Shown here: piece after piece, positions 16,628 through 25,156 of the stretch | How the letters are laid out: each line of letters begins with the position of its first letter | How positions within the stretch are numbered: position 1 is the stretch's first letter | From: SAR324 cluster bacterium | GTDB lineage: Bacteria > SAR324 > XYD2-FULL-50-16 > JAERRU01 | DNA length: 64,000 bases | Direction: 5' to 3' | Assembly: GCA_016735295.1 (NCBI GenBank) | Contig: JAERRU010000009.1 | Location: 37,937 to 101,936 of the forward strand | Notes under the pieces: generated by a model | Told to the model about the DNA's origin: nothing | Database searches by the model: none | The model's input: the letters and a program-made list of their open reading frames with translations, nothing else | Translations under genes and position numbers: made by a program

Positions 16628-17497
16628 CTATAAAAGATCTATTAACCGGCGATTTAGCAAAAGCTTATCTAGTGGGATAACCATTATTTGTTTTTTAGCC
16701 ACTGTACTTCCTATTAGCCCAAATGATGAATCGTAAATCATTTTATATTGTAAAACGCCATGATTGCGAATAATTTTATCGAATAAATTTTTCCAAGCGG
16801 ATTTTTTCAAATTAAATGACACAGGAATTCTTTTTTTTGTGTGAGCAGCAATGTGCTTGATGGATTTATTGCTTATTAATAAAAGAGGTCTATCAAAGGC
16901 AAATAATGATAATTCAAAATTATAAATGGGCATTTTAATTGAATTTTCATTATTTATCTCAAATATAGCTTTGATGTTGAATTTATCATCAGAAATCCCT
17001 ATCAGGTCAATATTAATTAATTTTATGGTAGGCACGAAGAACTTAGATTTTAATGAAAAAGGATAATCAATGCCATATAAATTTACAGAACCGATAATCT
17101 TATAATCTATTTCTAGGTGCTTATTGAAAAAATCTTTCAGATTTTTTTGTGAAATTTTTTCTAATTCATCACTATAAATAAGCGTACGCACTTTAACTTC
17201 AGCAACCTCTTGTGGGGCTGAGCCTTGCACCTTAAAATCAGTTATTTTTAAAATTACTTCATCAAGGACGTGAATATCGAAAGATAAATCATAAGTGGGC
17301 AAATTATATTTACTAGTATTGGTAATATCTAAATAAATAGTTATAGTAACGCCATCTTTATTGATATCAACTATTTCTAATCCCTTAAAATCAACCTTAG
17401 GGGCACTGCGAGCCTTTTTAAAGTTTAAAATAGCACAATTTGTGATAAGAAAAACTATTATTAAGCTAATGCCAGTTAGTTTAAAGGTGGCTAGCAT
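16628..17497 (-). CDS. LEA14/WHy-domain lipoprotein
   Basis: A 289-residue protein. The N-terminus has a hydrophobic signal ending LITNC, a plausible but imperfect lipobox with Asn before Cys. The mature part looks like two tandem LEA14/WHy-type beta-sandwich domains: ITIYLDITNTSKYNLPTYDLSFDIHVLD in the first and FNIKAIFEINNENSIKMPIYNFELSLFA in the second, each with the N-x-N/T then P-x-Y pattern of the family. Such proteins are often periplasmic with unknown roles. It precedes gspM-gspN and may be cotranscribed with them. No enzyme function expected. Confidence 0.65.
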   Translation of the reverse strand: MLATFKLTGISLIIVFLITNCAILNFKKARSAPKVDFKGLEIVDINKDGVTITIYLDITNTSKYNLPTYDLSFDIHVLDEVILKITDFKVQGSAPQEVAEVKVRTLIYSDELEKISQKNLKDFFNKHLEIDYKIIGSVNLYGIDYPFSLKSKFFVPTIKLINIDLIGISDDKFNIKAIFEINNENSIKMPIYNFELSLFAFDRPLLLISNKSIKHIAAHTKKRIPVSFNLKKSAWKNLFDKIIRNHGVLQYKMIYDSSFGLIGSTVAKKQIMVIPLDKLLLNRRLIDLL

Positions 17498-17644
17498 TTT
17501 CAGGATGGTAAAGTTCTTTTTTATTAAAATATATTATTGCTAGTCTAGCATAATAAAAAAATAAAATCATAAACAGTAACTAATCAATTAATGGATAATC
17601 TTATGATAACCACAAAAAATAGCGAATAAATAATAATTTACTAA

Positions 17645-19102
17645 CTACATAAATGAAACAGATTTATCTTTTGTTGCCACTATCGCCTTGATAGTGTTAG
17701 TTGAACCACTGGCAAAATCTGGTAGCCCCACCACAAAAATTGATAGATCATCTTTTTCTAGTATCTCTTGTTGATCTATCATCTCAATTACCCCATCTAG
17801 GCATTTTATGGAATTATCTAATTTTTTGATTCTAGTACTACATACCCCCCAGGATAATATTAATTTTCGCATAGTTTTAGTGCTATCAGTTATCGCTAAA
17901 ATGGGCATTGGGGGGCGATGTTTAGCCAATTTAAAAACAGATCTACCGCCTTTAGTAACGCAACTAATCATTTTAGCTTTTAAGTCTATCGCCATTCTCA
18001 CCGCTGAGTAACAAACGGCGTCAGAGGTATAAATTGGGTAAAAGTCATTCACAGGGTGCCGGCCATACCAATTTTCATTCATAGATCTATCTTCCGCCGT
18101 TTTGATTATTCTACTCATGGTGGTAAGCACATTAACTGGGTCTAGCCCCACAGCAGTTTCTGCCGATAGCATCAAGGCGTCAGCTCCATCTAGCACAGCG
18201 TTAGCAATGTCATTAGCTTCAGCTCTAGTAGGTACTACCTTGGTGATCATAGATTCTAATATCTGGGTAGCTATTATCACCGGTCGGCCCTTTCTATTGC
18301 AAAGTTTTACGATTCTTTTTTGCTCAAAAGGCACTAGCTCAGCGGGTATTTCCACCCCTAAATCACCTCGAGCTACCATTACTCCGTAGCTGATATCAAT
18401 AATAGAATCAATATTTTTAATGGATTCTGGTTTTTCGATTTTCGCGATTATTGGTATTTCACCATTTAATTCAGTCATAATTTTGGTGAATTCTTTAATA
18501 TCATCAGCTGATCTAACAAAAGATAACGCCACAAAATCTAAATCTTGTTCAATAATAAATTTTAAATCAACTAAATCTTTTTTGGCAAAGCTATTGATTG
18601 ATAAATTACTATCAGGAAGATTAATGCCCTTGCAACTTTTCAATATTCCGCTATTAAAAACTTCACATAAAACATCAAATTCATTTACTATTTTAATGGC
18701 TTTAAGCTCAATGAATCCGTCATCAATTAAAATTTTATCACCACGCTTTACATCTTTAGCAAATTGTTTATAAGAAGTGGCCACGGTGCTAGCATTGGTT
18801 CTTGATGGATCAGTAGTGATAGTTATTTTATCACCTTTAGCTACTGAGATCTCTTTATCAAGCACAGCTAGTCTAATTTTAGGACCTTGTAAATCACCAA
18901 GAATAGCTACTTCTCTTTTGAGGGATTTAGCGATAGCACGAATTGATTTAATACTTTTAAGATGAGTATCATGATTAGCGTGAGAGAAATTAAGTCGAAA
19001 AATATTGGTACCAGCTAATAGCATATTTCTTAGTACTTTAGGAGTTTGGCAGCTAGGCCCGACGGTAGATATTATTTTGGTAAATCTGGTTTTATTGATC
19101 AT
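17645..19102 (-). CDS. pyk: Pyruvate kinase
   Basis: A 485-residue protein of standard bacterial pyruvate kinase length. Start TKIISTVGPSCQTPKVL; GTNIFRLNFSHANHDTH; LGDLQGPKIRLA; the catalytic lysine in PIIAKIEKPESIKNID; GVMVARGDLGVEIPAELVPFEQK; and RPVIIATQILESM. The regulatory C-domain follows. It makes pyruvate and ATP from PEP in the last step of glycolysis. The many plus-strand ORFs opposite it are shadows. The 148-bp gap to the downstream lipoprotein gene is plain A+T-rich DNA. Confidence 0.97.
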   Translation of the reverse strand: MINKTRFTKIISTVGPSCQTPKVLRNMLLAGTNIFRLNFSHANHDTHLKSIKSIRAIAKSLKREVAILGDLQGPKIRLAVLDKEISVAKGDKITITTDPSRTNASTVATSYKQFAKDVKRGDKILIDDGFIELKAIKIVNEFDVLCEVFNSGILKSCKGINLPDSNLSINSFAKKDLVDLKFIIEQDLDFVALSFVRSADDIKEFTKIMTELNGEIPIIAKIEKPESIKNIDSIIDISYGVMVARGDLGVEIPAELVPFEQKRIVKLCNRKGRPVIIATQILESMITKVVPTRAEANDIANAVLDGADALMLSAETAVGLDPVNVLTTMSRIIKTAEDRSMNENWYGRHPVNDFYPIYTSDAVCYSAVRMAIDLKAKMISCVTKGGRSVFKLAKHRPPMPILAITDSTKTMRKLILSWGVCSTRIKKLDNSIKCLDGVIEMIDQQEILEKDDLSIFVVGLPDFASGSTNTIKAIVATKDKSVSFM

Positions 19103-19364
19103 TTCGTTGTTGTTAAATAAATAATGCGATAAATTATCAAAGTAGATATATCTAGTGAGCCAAATATTTTATATATACTAAGTGGTTAAGTGGTAGTAGA
19201 TGGAGTATGAAAACTAATTAAGCCGTATATTAATAAAAAAATTACGAAGACTTATCATAGAGATAAATAAATAATTTGCAAGTATCTATTTATTGCTAAT
19301 TTAGAGGAATACTATTTTAAACCAGCTACATATATTAAATTATCAAATAAAAATTGATTATTAA

Positions 19365-20225
19365 TTATTTTGCTAATTTTAAAAGATGATAAGGGGGATA
19401 GATGAATTCCCAGTGAAAAGTAACTTCATCAGGGAAATCATCAGGCAAGAGGGGCAGTTCAAAAGAGGCGATTAACCCTTGTAAAACTTTAAGTTCCATT
19501 TCTCCAGATACTTTTGAATTTATAATTTTAAAATGCAAAAGTTCACCTAATTTATTGATTCTCACAGATACCCACAAGCTGCCTCCATCAGGAATTTTCC
19601 CAGCGGCGTAATCACCGGGCATGCCCCACCATTTAATTATTTTAGCCGCCCATTGCTCAACATATGTCTCAAATGACCATTGATAATTACTGAGGGCATA
19701 ATTCAAATTTTTTTGGTTGGTTGATAATGATTTATCGGCTGGTAAATGTTTACTTATCTCAAGGGGAATATTATTATCGTTAAGTTTTGATTTAATTTTA
19801 TGAGGGGGTAAAAATCCATATTGCTCTACTGGATTTAGCAAATGACGAGATGGCGATGGATCATTTTTTTTATAAGATAAATCTTTTTTTAAAGTAGGTA
19901 CCGATTTATTATTATTTTCATCATAAAGACTATCTTTATTAGTAATTTTTTCTGGTGGTTTTTTTACTACAATATCTTTACCGAATATTTTTTTATTATC
20001 AATTTTATCTTGAAGTGGTAAAGGTTTTTTAGGAATAGTCTTAGGCGAATCTAATATTTCAATAATAGAAGCACTCGGCTGCTTAGGAGGCGTTTTTTTG
20101 AGCCCATAAAATAAAACCACCCCTAGAAAAATAATGGCGATTAAATGCAATAAAAGGCTTAAAAAAGAAATGAGGTATAGATTAGTTAGTATGATATTTG
20201 TTGACCAATAATCAGATAAGCGCAT
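19365..20225 (-). CDS. TonB/TolA-like energy-transducing protein
   Basis: A 286-residue protein with a single N-terminal membrane helix (about 17-42), a long Pro/Lys-rich linker (KKTPPKQP, PKTIPKKPLPLQDK and similar) that could span the periplasm, and a C-terminal domain resembling TonB: WWGMPGDY, then GSLWVSVRINKLGELLHFKIINSKVSG and a final strand. TonB-type proteins couple inner-membrane proton motive force to outer-membrane import. No exbB/exbD is nearby. It is last in the TPR-pyrF-tsaC-tonB run, 16 bp after tsaC. The 262-bp region to pyk shows no gene. Confidence 0.7.
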   Translation of the reverse strand: MRLSDYWSTNIILTNLYLISFLSLLLHLIAIIFLGVVLFYGLKKTPPKQPSASIIEILDSPKTIPKKPLPLQDKIDNKKIFGKDIVVKKPPEKITNKDSLYDENNNKSVPTLKKDLSYKKNDPSPSRHLLNPVEQYGFLPPHKIKSKLNDNNIPLEISKHLPADKSLSTNQKNLNYALSNYQWSFETYVEQWAAKIIKWWGMPGDYAAGKIPDGGSLWVSVRINKLGELLHFKIINSKVSGEMELKVLQGLIASFELPLLPDDFPDEVTFHWEFIYPPYHLLKLAK

Positions 20226-20241
20226 AGTTTTAGAATAATTT

Positions 20242-20898
20242 CTAAATAGTAATCAACCAATCGCTAGGTAAATCTTTTTCTAGCTGTTCCATATTATAGC
20301 CTCCTTTTCTGATTAATAATAATTTTTGGGGAGGGATATATTTTAAGACGGTTGATTCTAAATGACGAATATTTTTTTTTTTATAATTTTTCTTACAATC
20401 AACCACCAAATCAACCTGATTAGAAATATTAGCATCTATTTTGCTAATTAACGAATGCCCAGGCGAAAAAGAAATATTAGCGCTAGTAGCAACTAAAGGT
20501 TTGCCGCTAATTTGCAAAATTGCCCGCACACAAGCGTCGCTAGTCACCCGAAAAGCCAAAGAATCACCACCAGAATTGAGCCATTTTCTCACTTTATGAC
20601 TGCTAGGCAAAGCAATGCTCAAAGGGTTAGCATTAAGTTTTTTAAAAACGGCTAAAGCCTCTTCACTAATCGGATTAACCCAAGGTATAACCTTTTCCCA
20701 AGCATCAGTAATCATTAATAAAGGTGCATTTTTACTGCGAGACTTAATCAAATAAATTTTATCCACCGCCAAAGCATCATCCAAACAACAGCCTAGAGCA
20801 TATAAAGTATCGGTAGGATATAAAATTACCCCAGAATTAGTAAATGCATATTCTAATTTTGTGATTGATTCTTTATCAAACGGATAATATACGCTCAT
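20242..20898 (-). CDS. tsaC: L-threonylcarbamoyladenylate synthase (YrdC/TsaC domain)
   Basis: A 218-residue YrdC-domain protein. Diagnostic segments: GVILYPTDTLYALGC, the basic IYLIKSRSKNAPL, SIALPSSHKVRKWL, KPLVATSANISFSPGH and HLESTVLKY, then LLLIRKGGY. It makes threonylcarbamoyl-AMP for the t6A37 modification of ANN-decoding tRNAs. It lacks the extra Sua5 C-terminal domain. It sits between pyrF (17 bp) and tonB (16 bp). Confidence 0.92.
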   Translation of the reverse strand: MSVYYPFDKESITKLEYAFTNSGVILYPTDTLYALGCCLDDALAVDKIYLIKSRSKNAPLLMITDAWEKVIPWVNPISEEALAVFKKLNANPLSIALPSSHKVRKWLNSGGDSLAFRVTSDACVRAILQISGKPLVATSANISFSPGHSLISKIDANISNQVDLVVDCKKNYKKKNIRHLESTVLKYIPPQKLLLIRKGGYNMEQLEKDLPSDWLITI

Positions 20899-20915
20899 AG
20901 CTTAAATCAAGCTAT

Positions 20916-21842
20916 TCAAAGATTTATTTGTCTAAGAAAATAATTCCAAATAGTATGATTTACCTTCTTAGCCGCTGCTCGCTGGTCTTTAGCTGAGCTT
21001 TTAAGACCCATAGGATACATTAAAGCTCGCCCTGAGTTGATGATAATTCTTCTAGGATCAATTAATTCTCCTAAAAAACGGCTATCACCACCCTGATAAC
21101 CAACTCCAGGAGTTAAAATAAGTGATTTATTGCCCAAAATAGTACTAACCATTAAAAGCTCCTCTTTGCGTAAAGATGAAGATAGCCCAACCACCGCTCC
21201 ATCAGTGCCACTCATCCTAATCTTTAAAGCCAAATAGGCGTAACGAGGTATTTTTTTATCTTCTAACCAAGCCGATGGAACCATTTGCACCGATAACCTC
21301 TGCCTAGAATGAGAAACAGCAAATTTTAATGAGGCCAGCTCAGCAGCGTCTTCTTGGGAAATATGAACTAGCATATTTTTTTCTACCTCATATTCTAAAG
21401 TACTCATAATGCAAATCGCTAAAGTACCAATTTTCATTTTATGAGCCAATTTGGTGGTAGCCATCAAGTTTCCTGCAAAGGGAGCAACCGTAATAGCGTC
21501 CACCCCTCGCTGAGCAGCAAAAAATATGGCCGCCTCGTTAGTATCAGTAATATCGGCTATCTTAGAATCATAAAGAACAACCAAACCAAGCTCCTTGGCA
21601 AAGCCTATCAAATCTTGTATTTGGGCACTAGATTCAAAGTATGAAGGATTTATTTTTACTCCCGCCACATAATCAGCCACCGCCTTAAGATATGATTGCC
21701 CCCACTTTACTAAATCTATTCCTTTGGCTAACCCTTGTTCCCCTCTGCCTAGAGCATATATCGCTGGATCAAGCCCTGCACAAACAATTGATTTTTTCTC
21801 ATTAACACTCTTTTGCCACTTGGTGATTAATCGCTCCATCAA
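20916..21842 (-). CDS. pyrF: Orotidine 5'-phosphate decarboxylase, long (subfamily 2) type
   Basis: A 308-residue protein, longer than the roughly 240 residues of E. coli-type PyrF and in line with the second bacterial subfamily. The catalytic D-x-K-x-x-D motif is DSKIAD. VCAGLDPAIYALG begins the barrel, GVKINPSYFESSAQ gives the substrate lysine region, and ILTPGVGYQGGDSRFLGE with IINSGRALMYP forms the phosphate-binding end. It makes UMP from OMP. It is 5 bp downstream of the TPR gene. Confidence 0.92.
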   Translation of the reverse strand: MMERLITKWQKSVNEKKSIVCAGLDPAIYALGRGEQGLAKGIDLVKWGQSYLKAVADYVAGVKINPSYFESSAQIQDLIGFAKELGLVVLYDSKIADITDTNEAAIFFAAQRGVDAITVAPFAGNLMATTKLAHKMKIGTLAICIMSTLEYEVEKNMLVHISQEDAAELASLKFAVSHSRQRLSVQMVPSAWLEDKKIPRYAYLALKIRMSGTDGAVVGLSSSLRKEELLMVSTILGNKSLILTPGVGYQGGDSRFLGELIDPRRIIINSGRALMYPMGLKSSAKDQRAAAKKVNHTIWNYFLRQINL

Positions 21843-21847
21843 CCAAA

Positions 21848-23242
21848 TTATTTAAAACTGCACGCCAGCTGATCGCCTAAAGTGCAAGCCTTTGCTAAAT
21901 CAGCCATTGCCAGTTTAGTATTACCAAGTTTATCGTTTACAAAAGCTCTGAATAAATATGCTCGGCTATTATCTTTTTCTATTTCAATGCTTTTGTTTAA
22001 ATCAATTAATGATAATTCATTCTCATCTAATTGATGATATACTACCCCTCTCCCCAAAAGCAGGCTATCATCGTCTGAATCTACTCGGTTAATGGCTTGA
22101 TTGAAATAACTCAAAGAACGGGTAAGTAATTTATTTTGTGCAAAAAACCAGCCTAAATCTGCATAAATATAAGGATCTCGATCGTTTATTTCTAAGGCTT
22201 TAGCGAAATTTTCTTCTGCTTTACCCTTATCCCCTTCTTTATATAATATTAACCCTAGGTGGTTGTAAACTTGCGGATTGTTGGTGTTATTATCAATCGC
22301 TATTTGCAAATATTCTTTTGCCAAAGCATATTTTTTTATTTGATAATATGTAATGCCCTTAAATGCATTTCCTGTTGCCACACTGCCATTAGCGATGGCT
22401 TCATCAAAATTATCTATCGCCTCTTGATAACGCTCATCATTAATCATCACTACGCCTATCGCTAAGTAAACGTGGCTTAGCTCAGGTGATAAGGCTACCG
22501 CCTTTTTTAAACTAGCTAACCCCTTATTTATATCATCAAGAGCTACTAGGTTTAATCCTTTTAAAAAGTGATAGTAAGCAATTTTTTTAATTGATAAAGC
22601 TTTGTTTATTTTGGTTAAACTACCTTTATAATCACCAAAGTGATATAAAGAGTTTGCTAAATGGGCGTAGGGGGTGTGAGCTTTAGGGTTTAGCTCAATG
22701 GCTTTTTTCATGGTAGATAAATGATCTTCTTTTTGCCCTTTTATTCGGTAAACTTCTGCTAGCAGAGTGTAGATATAAAATGAATTACTCAATTTTTTAG
22801 CTTTAGTTAGTAATTCTATGGGCTCATCAATTTTACCTTGCAAAACGTAAAGGTAAGCTAAATTATAAAGTGCTAGCCAACTAGGCTTTTCTTTTACTAC
22901 TAGCTCTAGATCAATTTGTGCCTTAGCTAGATCAAATTCTTGTGGTAAAGTTATCCCCCGAATAAAAATTGCTTGATAATTTTTAGGTTCCACTTCAATC
23001 AGATTATCGAGGAAGCTAATAATTTTTTTGGTGTTATTAGATTTACGATCATTTAGTAAATCAATGGCCTCATCCAATGAATTTGAGAATTTATCAGGAG
23101 TCCCCGTTTGTCCAAAACTACTATTAGGCAATATCAAAAAGGGAGTAGCTAACAGCATTAACGAGCCTAAAAATCCTAAAAATAAGTTATTTAATTTGCT
23201 CAATTTGCTCATTTTGTCATTAATAGCATGTTCGTTTTTCAT
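21848..23242 (-). CDS. Exported tetratricopeptide-repeat protein
   Basis: A 464-residue protein with an N-terminal hydrophobic signal or anchor (NLFLGFLGSLMLLATPFLIL, then SSFGQ) followed by roughly ten TPR units, for example AYSHLANSLYHFGDYKGSL-type and PQVYNHLGLILYKEGDKGKAEE. TPR arrays bind partner proteins; no catalytic domain is visible. It is the first gene of an operon with pyrF, tsaC and the TonB-like gene, but that order gives no clear functional hint. Confidence 0.85.
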   Translation of the reverse strand: MKNEHAINDKMSKLSKLNNLFLGFLGSLMLLATPFLILPNSSFGQTGTPDKFSNSLDEAIDLLNDRKSNNTKKIISFLDNLIEVEPKNYQAIFIRGITLPQEFDLAKAQIDLELVVKEKPSWLALYNLAYLYVLQGKIDEPIELLTKAKKLSNSFYIYTLLAEVYRIKGQKEDHLSTMKKAIELNPKAHTPYAHLANSLYHFGDYKGSLTKINKALSIKKIAYYHFLKGLNLVALDDINKGLASLKKAVALSPELSHVYLAIGVVMINDERYQEAIDNFDEAIANGSVATGNAFKGITYYQIKKYALAKEYLQIAIDNNTNNPQVYNHLGLILYKEGDKGKAEENFAKALEINDRDPYIYADLGWFFAQNKLLTRSLSYFNQAINRVDSDDDSLLLGRGVVYHQLDENELSLIDLNKSIEIEKDNSRAYLFRAFVNDKLGNTKLAMADLAKACTLGDQLACSFK

Positions 23243-23305
23243 AAATCATTGCTATGTGAGGTTATTAATAAAGATATTAATCATAAATTTAAATCACTAA
23301 TATAT

Positions 23306-23953
23306 TTATGTATATCTACTAGATAGCCTATCTACCAAATTTTTAAAATTAACGCTAGGTAATTTATTGATTTTTTGCCATATAAGATTAATTTGCGTTT
23401 CTAATTTTGATAAATCACCGTTATTATTAATAATAAAGTGAGCTTTTTTAATTTTAAGTGAGGTTGGTAGTTGATTATTAAAAATTGATTTAACATATTC
23501 TTCGCTGGTATTACGGCTATTTATTAATCTTTTGGTGACGGTGGGTAGATTAGTTTTTATTAATATAACCTTTTGACAAAATTTATCGGCATCATTTTCT
23601 ATAAGCAAAGCGGCGTCATAAATGATAGTGGCTGTTTTATCGGTAACGTAAACATTAGTTAACCTTTCTATTAGTAAATCATTAACAGCTGGGTGAAGTA
23701 TATGGTTAAGCAGTTTTAATTGGTCAGGGTTGGTAAACACTTCTTGGGCTAATTTTTGACGATTTATTTTTTTATTATCAATTAAACAGTGGGCAAAATG
23801 TTTGATTAATTTAGGCCACACCAAAGATGATGGCTGAGTGGCTTGTTTAGCCAATTTATCAGCGTCTATCAAGGTTGCACCTAATTTTTTTAATATTTTA
23901 GAAGTAGTTGATTTTCCCACCCCGATAGAGCCGGTTAAGCCTATATATTTCAT
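23306..23953 (-). CDS. coaE: Dephospho-CoA kinase
   Basis: A 215-residue P-loop kinase. Walker A is GSIGVGKSTTSKIL at residues 7-20, followed by GATLIDADKLAKQATQP and LNHILHPAVNDLL, and the ADP-sensing TVTKRLINSRNTSEE. It phosphorylates dephospho-CoA in the last step of CoA synthesis. It is transcribed divergently from the histidine-kinase-like gene across a 279-bp gap filled with short A+T repeats. Confidence 0.95.
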   Translation of the reverse strand: MKYIGLTGSIGVGKSTTSKILKKLGATLIDADKLAKQATQPSSLVWPKLIKHFAHCLIDNKKINRQKLAQEVFTNPDQLKLLNHILHPAVNDLLIERLTNVYVTDKTATIIYDAALLIENDADKFCQKVILIKTNLPTVTKRLINSRNTSEEYVKSIFNNQLPTSLKIKKAHFIINNNGDLSKLETQINLIWQKINKLPSVNFKNLVDRLSSRYT

Positions 23954-24019
23954 ATTTACAAGTTAATCTAATAGATAAATATTTAGATTAAGCACAATTT
24001 TTGCTAATCATATTTAATA

Positions 24020-24075
24020 ATTTTAATAATATTAATAATATTAATAATCTTAATTATCTTAATTATCTTAATTAT
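24020..24075. repeat. A+T-rich 9-bp tandem repeats between coaE and the kinase-like gene
   Basis: Two adjoining tandem arrays: about three copies of ATTAATAAT, then three exact copies of CTTAATTAT (24049-24075). They lie in the divergent promoter region and could vary in copy number by slippage. No binding site was recognised in the rest of the gap. Confidence 0.8.
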
Positions 24076-24232
24076 AAGTTTAGCCTATTACTAAATTTAC
24101 TTTTAAAAAATGATAAACTGTTATATCTATTATATAAAATATAGCAATCAATGTATTTATTCATCTAAGATGCTAAAAATCTTCAATAATCCCACCATAA
24201 TAGCTTAAAAGATTAAGTATACCTTTTAAAAT

Positions 24233-25156
24233 ATGAGTACAACCACCCTCAACAAAAAACAAAAAATTATTACTGAATCAGATAGGCTCTTAGCCGATTT
24301 TAAAAGTGATATAAAGCATTTAAGCCAAAGAGTAAAAGCCTTAGAATCTAAGGAGGCTAATGTTGAAAAATTATTAATAACTAACCAAAATTTAACCAAT
24401 CACCTAGATTATAACTATCAAAGGCAAAAAAAATTAACTAATAGCAAAACCGAAGAATATAAAGTGCTAAATACTATACTTGACGATTTGAAAAATCCGG
24501 TCACCAAAGTGGTATCTAATCTTGGGCAAATAAAAGCAGAAATATCTGATGAAAAATTACAAAGCTCGCTACAAGATTGTCTTAATACCGCTAAATCGGT
24601 TTTAGCATCTTTTAATGAAACCACTAAATATGTAGGTGGCTTTGCCCAAAATTTGGATGATCATCATGAAAACCTAGATTTACGATTATTTTTGCGTGAT
24701 CTGCTGAGGCAAATTAATCAAGATACCAGCAAATTTCAATTGTTTGTGGATAGCCAAGTGCCTGAAAAAATTATGGTTAAAACTGGTTTTTTGAAAAAAT
24801 CACTCACCGCCTTTATAAAAACCATCCTAGATAATTCTCAAAAAAATACACAATTAACAATCACTGCCGGCAATAAATCATTAACCAATTCTAGTATTAA
24901 GAATGGGGTAGACATAAAAATACAAATAAAATCTAATCATAAAACAAATTTAAAATGGAGCGGCTCTTGGTTAGATTCAGTATCACTAGATAATCAATCA
25001 ACAGATAAAATACCGCTTAATTGGGTTAAATATCGGCATGATTTGCAAAAGTATCATGGTGATTTGATATTATTAAAAAAAGACGGCTATTTAACAGGGG
25101 TAGAGATAGATTTACCACTACTTTATAGTAACCCATTAGGAGGCAAAGATAAATAA
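24233..25156 (+). CDS. Histidine-kinase-like protein lacking the phospho-acceptor histidine
   Basis: A 307-residue soluble protein. Residues 1-75 look like a coiled coil. Residues 75-140 resemble a DHp domain, but the H-box reads DDLKNPV where HDLKNPL is normal, so Asp84 replaces the histidine. Residues 145-300 resemble an ATPase domain: an N-box-like TILDNSQKN with Asn201, but no recognisable G1 D-x-G-x-G box, and a final YHGDLILLKKDGYLTGVEIDLPL that matches the kinase C-terminus. It should not autophosphorylate in the usual way and may be a scaffold or sensor. It is adjacent to yihY-folB with no gap. Confidence 0.65.
   Translation: MSTTTLNKKQKIITESDRLLADFKSDIKHLSQRVKALESKEANVEKLLITNQNLTNHLDYNYQRQKKLTNSKTEEYKVLNTILDDLKNPVTKVVSNLGQIKAEISDEKLQSSLQDCLNTAKSVLASFNETTKYVGGFAQNLDDHHENLDLRLFLRDLLRQINQDTSKFQLFVDSQVPEKIMVKTGFLKKSLTAFIKTILDNSQKNTQLTITAGNKSLTNSSIKNGVDIKIQIKSNHKTNLKWSGSWLDSVSLDNQSTDKIPLNWVKYRHDLQKYHGDLILLKKDGYLTGVEIDLPLLYSNPLGGKDK

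Noticed and set aside
17808-18965. Chain of plus-strand ORFs opposite pyruvate kinase
   Set aside because: They are shadows of the pyk frame; the minus-strand protein is a full pyruvate kinase and the plus-strand peptides have no recognisable domains.
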